A stretch of DNA of 64,000 nt from positions 62,001-126,000 of the forward strand of contig NZ_JBCGDC010000001.1 of NCBI RefSeq assembly GCF_042237075.1. Direction: 5' to 3'. The notes beneath the pieces are model-generated. The model saw nothing but the letters and a program-made list of their open reading frames with translations, was not told the DNA's origin and made no database searches. The stretch's first letter is position 1, and each line of letters opens with the position of its first letter. Origin of the DNA: Polymorphospora lycopeni. GTDB taxonomy: Bacteria > Actinomycetota > Actinomycetes > Mycobacteriales > Micromonosporaceae. This document shows positions 35,371-41,905 of this stretch, in pieces. The translations under genes and the position numbers were made by a program.

Positions 35371-36459
35371 ATGCAGCCGTGTGCTGTCTGCGGCGGCGTG
35401 ACCATCAACGCGGCGGGTAACTGCACGCAGTGCGGCACCTACCGGGGCAGCCTCGATCCGCTGCCGCCCTCCCCCTACGCGCAGCAGCCGCCGGACTATC
35501 AGCAGCCGTACGGGCAGCAGGGCTACGGGCAGCAGCCCGGTTCCGGTTACGGACAGCAGCCCGACTACGGCCAGCCCGCCGGCGGCGCGTACGGCCAGCC
35601 CGACTACGGCCAGCCGGGGAGTGGCGGCCCGAGCTATCCGCCCTCGTCCGGTCCGGGCTACCCGCCGGTGTCCGGTGCCGGCTATCCCCCGGTGTCGGGC
35701 GGCGGATACCCGCAGCAGTCCGGGGCCCCCGGCTACCCGACCAGTTCCCCGCCCGGCGGCTACCCGGGCAGCGGCGGCCCGACCTACCCGCAGCCGACGA
35801 GCGGCGGCGGATACGCGGTCAGCTATCCGTCGATCCCGCAGCAGCAGCCGCCGAGCAAGAACAAGTTCCTGGTACCGGCCATCGCGCTCGGCTCGACGCT
35901 CGCCGTGCTCGTCGTCGCGATCCTGGTCGTCGTCGGGATGCGCGGCAACGATGAGGACGACCCCGATGTCCTGGCCAACTCCCCCAACCCGACGCCCTCC
36001 GCGCAGCAGTCCGAGTCGTCGGCGCCCGCGGTGCCCGGCATCGACCAGTGCGTGGTCGGTGAGTGGGTGGTCAACTCGCACCGTGAAGAGGTGCCGATCG
36101 ACGGGGTCGGCAACGTGACCTTCAACGGCCGGAGCCCGTGGGCGAGGCTCTCGCTCACCGCCGATGGCAAGGGCGTCACCGAGTACGGCACCGGCACCGA
36201 ATACCGGGGCTCCGTGCAGGGCCAGACGGTGACCATCAAGTTCACGGGTCGGATCACCTTCGACTACCGGGCCGATAACGGCACGCTCTCGTTGTCGAAC
36301 GTCAAGCCCGACGGCACGACGACGGCCACCGTGGGCAGCGGGCAGCCGGTCAGCGAGCCGCTCGGCGGCGGCGACGACCCGTCGAAATACACGTGCAGCG
36401 GCGACCAGCTCGTGCAGAGCTCCTACAACATGGAGATCAAGTACTCGCGCGTCCGCTGA
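35371..36459 (+). CDS. zinc-ribbon, Pro/Gly/Gln/Tyr-rich membrane protein of unknown function
   Basis: 362 residues from ATG with GGGAGG upstream. The N-terminus carries a double CxxC (CAVCGG, CTQCGT) typical of a small zinc ribbon. Residues about 30-160 are YGQQ/GYPP-type low complexity. One membrane segment follows (FLVPAIALGSTLAVLVVAILVVV), then an extracytoplasmic domain of about 165 residues with two cysteines (GIDQCVVGEWVVNS; YTCSGDQLV) resembling small lipocalin-like beta folds. Likely a surface protein; function unknown. Confidence 0.78.
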   Translation: MQPCAVCGGVTINAAGNCTQCGTYRGSLDPLPPSPYAQQPPDYQQPYGQQGYGQQPGSGYGQQPDYGQPAGGAYGQPDYGQPGSGGPSYPPSSGPGYPPVSGAGYPPVSGGGYPQQSGAPGYPTSSPPGGYPGSGGPTYPQPTSGGGYAVSYPSIPQQQPPSKNKFLVPAIALGSTLAVLVVAILVVVGMRGNDEDDPDVLANSPNPTPSAQQSESSAPAVPGIDQCVVGEWVVNSHREEVPIDGVGNVTFNGRSPWARLSLTADGKGVTEYGTGTEYRGSVQGQTVTIKFTGRITFDYRADNGTLSLSNVKPDGTTTATVGSGQPVSEPLGGGDDPSKYTCSGDQLVQSSYNMEIKYSRVR

Positions 36460-36474
36460 GCCGACCCTCCATAC

Positions 36475-36512
36475 GCGAGAGCGGCGCCCCCCAACCGGGG
36501 GCGGCGCTCTCT
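36475..36512. terminator. hairpin between convergent genes at 36.5 kb
   Basis: About 15-bp stem (GAGAGC outer arm, CCCCC/GGGGG inner) with a single G-G mismatch and a CAAC loop, followed by CTGTCGTT. It can serve both the zinc-ribbon gene and the flotillin gene. Confidence 0.65.
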
Positions 36513-36523
36513 GTCGTTGGTGG

Positions 36524-38041
36524 TCAGTTCTTCGGGGCGCTGTCCAGGACCCGGCCGTCGCCGTCCGCGGTCCCGGTGCCGTTCGAGCCGAGCTTCGCCA
36601 GCAGGCCGGCGAGGTCGATGCCGGTCAGGTCGGTGCCGAGCTGAAGGCCCTGGGCGACGTTGTTCGCGACCGATTTGGTCAGCGACGAGGCACCGTCGGT
36701 GGAGATGACGGTCATCTTGTCGATCGAGCCCATCGGGGCGCTCGCCGCCTCGACCACCTGCGGCAGCATCTTGACCAGCAGGTCGAGGACGGCCGCCTCG
36801 CCGTACGCGGCGAACGCCTCGGCCTTGCGGGCCATCGCGTCGGCCTCGGCCTGGCCCTTCGCCAGGATCGCGGCGGCCTCGGCCTGGCCCTCCCGCTCGA
36901 TGGCCTCGGCGATCGCGGTACGGCGGCGCTGCTCCGCCTCACCCTCCTTGGCACCCTCGATGGCGTTGGCCTCGGCGAGCGCGGCCCGCCGGGCCCGCTC
37001 GCCCTCACCGGTGAGCCGGGCCTGCTCGGCCTGCGCCTGCGCGGCGGCGATGGTCGCCTGCCGCTGCGCGTCGGCGCCGAGCACGGCGGCGTTACGGGCC
37101 GCCTCGGCCTCCTGCTCCACCTTGTACCGCTCCGCGTCGGCGGGCTTGCGGACCTCGGTGTCGAGCTGGCGCTCCTTCAGTTCGGCGTTGCGCTCGGCGA
37201 CCTTCTGCTGCTCGGAGAGGATCGCCTGGTCGCGTTCGGCCTGGGCGAGCGGGCCGGACGCCGCAGATTTCGCCTTGGCGGCGTCGATCTCGGCCTGGAT
37301 CGAGGCCTGCTTCAGCTCCAGGTTGCGGTTGGCCTCGGCGATGGCCTCCTCGGCCAGCAGCCGCTCCTGCTCGGCGGCCTGCCGGGCGCGGGCCTCGGCG
37401 ATGGCCGCGTCCTTGAGCACCCGGGCGGCCTCCGGACGGCCCAGGTCCTGGAGGTAGGTGCCCTCGGCGAAGATGTCCTGGAGCTGGAAGGTGTCGAGCA
37501 CCAGCCCCTGGTTGGTCATCGAGTGCTCGGCCTCCTCGGCCACCGCGCTGGCGAACGCCGCCCGGTCGCGGATGATCTCCTCGATGGTGAGCCGGCCGAC
37601 GATGGAGCGCAGCGCACCGGCCAGTACCTCGCGGGTGAACTCCTCGATCTCGTTCTGCTGGTGCAGGAACCGCTGGGCGGCGGCCCGGATGGCACCCTCG
37701 TTGCCGCCGACCTTGACGATCGCGACGCCCTGCAGCTTGGCCCGGATGCCCTGCTTGCTGACCGCGCCCTGGATCTCGACGTGGATCCGCCGGCTGGACA
37801 GGTCGAGGGACTGCAGCTTCTGCACGACCGGAAGCACGAACACCGAGGCGCCCATGACGACCTTCTGGCCGGAGTTGTCGGTCGAGCGGGATCCGTCGGC
37901 GCCCTGCGTCGTACGGCCCTTGCGGCCGGTCACGATGAAGGCCTCGTTCGGCCCGGCCACCTTGATCCGGGAGAGCACGAAGAGCACCAGGATGAAGATC
38001 AGCAGCACGCCGCCGCCGATCGCGATGAGCAGTGGGGTCAT
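36524..38041 (-). CDS. flotillin-like SPFH protein
   Basis: 505 residues from ATG. N-terminal membrane segment (LLIAIGGGVLLIFILVLFVLS), an SPFH domain (about 30-220) with AFIVTGRKGR and QLQDIFAEGTYLQDLG, then a long Ala/Glu/Arg coiled coil (about 220-420) typical of flotillins, and a C-terminal region with MLPQVVEAASAPMGSIDKM. Flotillins scaffold membrane microdomains. Its downstream partner is usually an NfeD-type protein, but here that gene is just upstream. Confidence 0.93.
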   Translation of the reverse strand: MTPLLIAIGGGVLLIFILVLFVLSRIKVAGPNEAFIVTGRKGRTTQGADGSRSTDNSGQKVVMGASVFVLPVVQKLQSLDLSSRRIHVEIQGAVSKQGIRAKLQGVAIVKVGGNEGAIRAAAQRFLHQQNEIEEFTREVLAGALRSIVGRLTIEEIIRDRAAFASAVAEEAEHSMTNQGLVLDTFQLQDIFAEGTYLQDLGRPEAARVLKDAAIAEARARQAAEQERLLAEEAIAEANRNLELKQASIQAEIDAAKAKSAASGPLAQAERDQAILSEQQKVAERNAELKERQLDTEVRKPADAERYKVEQEAEAARNAAVLGADAQRQATIAAAQAQAEQARLTGEGERARRAALAEANAIEGAKEGEAEQRRRTAIAEAIEREGQAEAAAILAKGQAEADAMARKAEAFAAYGEAAVLDLLVKMLPQVVEAASAPMGSIDKMTVISTDGASSLTKSVANNVAQGLQLGTDLTGIDLAGLLAKLGSNGTGTADGDGRVLDSAPKN

Positions 38042-38073
38042 CGGACCGTCCTCATATATAGGGAATCTCGGAC

Positions 38074-38598
38074 TTATTGGATGACTTGGGTCTCCTCGAC
38101 GAAGACACTCGTGTCGGTCGGGGCCTCGACCACGAAGACGGAGGCACCCAGTGGGATCGCGGCGGCGGCCCGGGCACTGAACTTGACCTGCTGGCCACCG
38201 AGCTGGATCCGCACCTCGCCGTATCCGCCGGCCGGGATCGGGGTGACCACGATCCCGAGAGATCCGACCAGGTCGTCGCGGGTCGGGGTGGCGTCGGTAC
38301 GCATGTCACGAGCCGCCCGGGCCAGGCGCACCGCCAGCCACGCGGTGGGTACGGCCGCGACGAGCCCGGCACCGGCCGCACCGGCGATCAGCCCGGGGGT
38401 GTCACCACCGAGGAGTTCATTGGCGATCGCGGCACCGAATCCGAACGCGCCGACGAATCCGGCGATCATCTCCAGCGACACCGGTCCATCGACGTCGGGA
38501 TGGCCGAAGTGGAGCAGCTCACCGCCGAGCAGGCCCGCCGCCATCAGCGCGACGCCGATTCCACCGATGACCAAGAAGACGATCGTCGCGGTGTCCAC
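38074..38598 (-). CDS. NfeD/YuaF-like membrane protein (flotillin partner)
   Basis: 174 residues from GTG 38598. Three to four hydrophobic segments in the first 105 residues (IVFLVIGGIGVALMAAGLLGG; IAGFVGAFGFGAAIA; LIAGAAGAGLVAAVPTAWLAV). A C-terminal small beta domain follows with DLVGSLGIVVTPIPAGGYGEVRI and ALGASVFVVE-like strands, the OB-fold pattern of NfeD proteins. It lies 32 bp upstream of the flotillin gene on the same strand. Confidence 0.82.
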   Translation of the reverse strand: MDTATIVFLVIGGIGVALMAAGLLGGELLHFGHPDVDGPVSLEMIAGFVGAFGFGAAIANELLGGDTPGLIAGAAGAGLVAAVPTAWLAVRLARAARDMRTDATPTRDDLVGSLGIVVTPIPAGGYGEVRIQLGGQQVKFSARAAAAIPLGASVFVVEAPTDTSVFVEETQVIQ

Positions 38599-38714
38599 GC
38601 CTGCAGGGTAGCGATCACCTGCAACGATCCCGCAGTGCCGTACCTCGGTCACGGTGCGTCGCCGCCCGCTCGCACCCGTTCGGGGACGTCCGGGCGGTGC
38701 GGGACAATGGGGCC

Positions 38715-39200
38715 ATGCGTTGGGCCGTACTCGACTCGCCGATCGGCGACCTGTCCGTCGGCGTCGACGCCGCCGGGATCTGCGGGGTGCACTTCGGCCC
38801 GGTCGAGGGGGCGGCCGACCCGGCGCAAGTCGACGCCGGCCCACTGGCCGACGCCCTGACGGAGCTTCGCGACTACTTCGCCGGCGAGCTGACCACCTTC
38901 ACCGGAGTGCTGTCGGTACGGCGGGGCAGCGACTTCGAGCGCGCGGTCTGGGCGGAACTGTCGCTGATCCCGTACGGCGAGATGCGGACGTACGGCGAGA
39001 TCGCCCGCGCGGTGGGCGATCCGGGCGCGGCCCGGGCGGTCGGGACCGCCTGCAACCGCAACCCGATCCCGGTCATCGTGCCCTGTCACCGGGTCGTCGG
39101 CGCGGGCGGAAAGCTCGTCGGCTTCGGCGGCGGGCTGCCGCGCAAGCGCCACCTCCTGGAACTGGAGGCGGGCGTAGCCCTGCGCCGGGCCTGGTCCTGA
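38715..39200 (+). CDS. ogt: methylated-DNA--protein-cysteine S-methyltransferase
   Basis: 161 residues from ATG 38715. The active site PCHRV has its acceptor cysteine at residue 124, preceded by the DNA-binding helix region PYGEMRTYGEIARAVGDPGAARAVG. It removes alkyl groups from O6-alkylguanine in a single-use reaction. GACAAT 8 bases before the ATG and the absence of a clear ribosome binding site suggest a leaderless mRNA. Confidence 0.95.
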   Translation: MRWAVLDSPIGDLSVGVDAAGICGVHFGPVEGAADPAQVDAGPLADALTELRDYFAGELTTFTGVLSVRRGSDFERAVWAELSLIPYGEMRTYGEIARAVGDPGAARAVGTACNRNPIPVIVPCHRVVGAGGKLVGFGGGLPRKRHLLELEAGVALRRAWS

Positions 39201-39238
39201 ACGGTCCCACCGTCGGCGACGCGGGGCCGACGACGGCG

Positions 39239-39269
39239 CGGGGCCGGGTCCCGTACGGACCCGGCCCCG
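39239..39269. terminator. shared terminator between ogt and ino1
   Basis: Perfect 13-bp stem (39239-39251 with 39257-39269) with a five-base CGTAC loop, between two convergent genes and 16 bp from the ino1 stop codon. Confidence 0.75.
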
Positions 39270-39285
39270 GACGCGTTCCGGTCGC

Positions 39286-40365
39286 TCAGTTGGCGATCTT
39301 GCCGGCGATGAAGTCCTCGACGGCCTGGTGGGCCTCGTGGTCGGCGTACTGCACCGGCGGCGACTTCATGAAGTAGCTCGACGCGGACATGATCGGACCG
39401 GCGATCTTGCGGTCCAGCGCGATCTTCGCGGCCCGGACCGCGTCGATGATGACGCCGGCCGAGTTGGGCGAGTCCCACACCTCGAGCTTCAGCTCCGCGT
39501 TGAGCGGGGTGTCACCGAACGAGCGACCCTCCAGGCGGATGTACGCCCACTTGCGGTCGTCGAGCCACGGCACGTGGTCCGACGGGCCGATGTGCACGTC
39601 GCTCTTGGCCATCTCGTGCGGCACCTGGGACGTCACCGACTGGGTCTTCGAGATCTTCTTCGAGACCAGGCGGTTGCGCTCCAGCATGTTCATGAAGTCC
39701 ATGTTGCCGCCGAAGTTGAGCTGGTAGGTGCGCAGCAGTTCGACCCCGCGGTCCTCGAACAGCTTGGCCAGCGCACGGTGCACGATGGTCGCGCCGACCT
39801 GGCTCTTGATGTCGTCACCGACAATCGGCAGGCCGGCGTCGACGAACTTCTGCGCCCACTCCGGGTCGGAGGCGATGAAGACCGGCAGGGCGTTGACGAA
39901 CGCGCAACCCGCGTCGATCGCCGCCTGCGCGTAGAACTTGTCGGCCTGCTCCGAACCCACCGGCAGGTAGGACACCACGACGTCGACCTGCGCGTCGCGC
40001 AGCGCCTGGGCCACGTCGACCTCGGTCTGGTCGGACTCCTGCACGATCTCGCGGTAGTACTGGCCCAGGCCGTCGAGGGTCGGGCCACGCTGCACGAGTA
40101 CGCCGGTCGGCGGCACGTCGCACAGCTTGATGGTGTTGTTCTCGCTGGCGACGATCGCCTCCGCGAGGTCCATGCCCACCTTCTTGGCGTCAACGTCGAA
40201 CGCCGCGACGAACTGCACGTCGGATACGTGGTAGTCGCCGAAGGTGACGTGCATGAGACCCGGGACGCGGTCGTTCGGGTCGGCGTTGCGGTAGTACTCC
40301 ACCCCCTGGACCAGGGATGAAGCACAGTTCCCGACACCGACGATGGCGACGCGGACGGAGCCCAT
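39286..40365 (-). CDS. ino1: inositol-3-phosphate synthase
   Basis: 359 residues from ATG 40365, with the near-perfect AAGGAGG ribosome binding site. NAD motif AIVGVGNCASSLVQG at the N-terminus, NFGGNMDFMNM and SFGDTPLNAELKLEVWDSPNSAGV in the catalytic part. It converts glucose 6-phosphate to inositol 3-phosphate, the entry to inositol lipids and mycothiol. The adjacent upstream PadR gene, 20 bp away, forms the Rv0046c-Rv0047c pair. Confidence 0.96.
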   Translation of the reverse strand: MGSVRVAIVGVGNCASSLVQGVEYYRNADPNDRVPGLMHVTFGDYHVSDVQFVAAFDVDAKKVGMDLAEAIVASENNTIKLCDVPPTGVLVQRGPTLDGLGQYYREIVQESDQTEVDVAQALRDAQVDVVVSYLPVGSEQADKFYAQAAIDAGCAFVNALPVFIASDPEWAQKFVDAGLPIVGDDIKSQVGATIVHRALAKLFEDRGVELLRTYQLNFGGNMDFMNMLERNRLVSKKISKTQSVTSQVPHEMAKSDVHIGPSDHVPWLDDRKWAYIRLEGRSFGDTPLNAELKLEVWDSPNSAGVIIDAVRAAKIALDRKIAGPIMSASSYFMKSPPVQYADHEAHQAVEDFIAGKIAN

Positions 40366-40385
40366 CGCGTTTGCCTCCTTCTTAA

Positions 40386-41033
40386 TCACGGCCGCTCCGG
40401 CTCTTTCCTGGACTGCCCAGGCGGAGGCGGGCTTGTCTCTTCTCGTGGCCCACCCGTTCGGGGGGCCCGGCCGGAGCGCTCGTTGGCGATGAGCTCCTCC
40501 AGCCACCGAACCTCACGCTCACAGGCCTCCAGGCCGTGGCGTTGCAGTTCGAGGGTGTAGGCGTCGAGTCGCTCGGCGGCACGGCTCAGGACGTCGCGCA
40601 GACCTTCGCGGCGCTCCTCGACCTTGCGCCGGCGACCCTCCAGGATCCGCAGCCGGGTGGCCTGGTCGGTGCGGGCGAAGAATGCGAAGTGCACTCCGAA
40701 GCCGGTGTCCTCGTACGTCTCGGGGCCGGCCTGCGCGAGCAGTTCGGCAAAACGTTCCTTGCCCTCTGCGGTGATCCGGTAGACGACGCGGCCACGCCGC
40801 GAGGTCAGGGGAGGTACCTCCTCGGTGGCGGTCGGCGTGTCGCCCGTCTCACTGATCCACCCGGCCGCCTGCAGCCGACGCAGGGTCGGATAGAGCGAGC
40901 CGTAGCTGATCGCCGCCCGGATCGCTCCCAGCTTGGCGGTGAGTTCCTTCCGTAGCTCGTAGCCGTGCATGGGAGATTCCTGCAAAAGGCCGAGGATGGC
41001 GAGTTCGAGCACGGCCCTGCCTTCCTCATCCAC
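40386..41033 (-). CDS. PadR family transcriptional regulator
   Basis: 215 residues from GTG. N-terminal winged helix with ILGLLQESPMHGYELRKEL and SYGSLYPTLRRLQAAGWI, followed by a C-terminal coiled-coil dimerisation region (ILEGRRRKVEERREGLRD) and a proline-rich end. A 23-bp palindrome lies 39 bp upstream. It is cotranscribed with ino1 by distance and likely controls itself and inositol synthesis. Confidence 0.93.
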   Translation of the reverse strand: MDEEGRAVLELAILGLLQESPMHGYELRKELTAKLGAIRAAISYGSLYPTLRRLQAAGWISETGDTPTATEEVPPLTSRRGRVVYRITAEGKERFAELLAQAGPETYEDTGFGVHFAFFARTDQATRLRILEGRRRKVEERREGLRDVLSRAAERLDAYTLELQRHGLEACEREVRWLEELIANERSGRAPRTGGPREETSPPPPGQSRKEPERP

Positions 41034-41071
41034 GCCGGTGGCGCTCGACCCACTCCCGGGGTGGGACGCAC

Positions 41072-41094
41072 CGATGTATCGGCCCGATACATCG
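41072..41094. promoter_or_regulatory. PadR operator palindrome
   Basis: Perfect 23-bp palindrome with arms GATGTATCGG and CCGATACATC around one base, containing the ATGTATC...GATACAT pattern known for PadR boxes. It sits between padR and the divergent DUF5318 gene and overlaps a likely -10 (GATACAT) for padR. Confidence 0.88.
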
Positions 41095-41261
41095 CAACGT
41101 TAGTCGCCGAATAGGATGCGGGCAAACCCCCGATTTTGCGCACCGGATGTTACGTACAGTGATTGACGATGTGATGCGGTAGGGGTGCGAAGGTCCTGTC
41201 GACGCCGTATATGACCGGCGAGTGGTCGCCTCGTTCGGCCGGACCGCGTACCCTTCTGCCC

Positions 41262-41714
41262 ATGCGTACCCAGCGGCAGGCGGTCGACTACTCGCTTCGG
41301 CGGCGGTCGCTGCTGCGCGAGGTGTTTTCCGGCCGGGTGGGCACTTACGAGGTGTGTGACGCTTCGCCGTACCTCAAGAACGCCGCGCGGTTCCACGGCG
41401 AACCAACCGAGGACCGCTGCCCGATCTGCCGCAAGGAAAACCTCACGCTGGTGCACTACATCTATGGCGACGAGCTCAAGCAGTCGGCCGGCCAGGCCCG
41501 GAACCGGGCCGAGCTGTCCCTGCTGGCGATGACGCTGCGTGAGTTTCAGGTCTACGTGGTGGAAGTCTGCCGGGCCTGCGACTGGAACCACCTCGTCGAG
41601 CAGTTCCTGCTTGGCCGGGACGGTCTGCTCGACTCCGAGCAGGCCACGGCCGAGCCAATGGCGGCATCGGGCGGCGGTGTCACACCGGAACGAAGGCATG
41701 GGGCCGGCCGGTGA
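41262..41714 (+). CDS. DUF5318 family protein
   Basis: 150 residues from ATG 41262 (MRTQRQAVDYSLRRRSLLREV). Two cysteine pairs (DRCPICRKENLTLVHYIYGDEL and VEVCRACDWNHLVEQF) suggest a zinc-bound fold. It corresponds in position to Rv0049, between the padR/ino1 pair and ponA. Function unknown. TACCCT nine bases before the ATG and no ribosome binding site suggest leaderless translation. Confidence 0.88.
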   Translation: MRTQRQAVDYSLRRRSLLREVFSGRVGTYEVCDASPYLKNAARFHGEPTEDRCPICRKENLTLVHYIYGDELKQSAGQARNRAELSLLAMTLREFQVYVVEVCRACDWNHLVEQFLLGRDGLLDSEQATAEPMAASGGGVTPERRHGAGR

Positions 41715-41773
41715 CCACTGTCCCCCTGGCCCCGACGGCGCTCGACCAAAAACGTAACGCCCGGCAGATCGTC

Positions 41774-41808
41774 AACCGGATAAGTCCGGTTATTGCAGAT
41801 AAAGCTGC
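41774..41808. promoter_or_regulatory. two small hairpins before the PBP gene
   Basis: AACCGGA/TCCGGTT (41774-41780 with 41785-41791, loop TAAG) and then TGCAG/CTGCA (about 41794-41809). Unusually AT-rich here; either a weak terminator of the DUF5318 gene or a leader structure of the PBP mRNA. Confidence 0.45.
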
Positions 41809-41905
41809 ATATGGCCGCCGTAGATCGGCGCCGCAGCGTGTCCCAACTCACGGCAAACCGGTGGTGTCGCAGCCGCGAACCACCGCGACCGGCAGGGTGT
41901 GAGGA

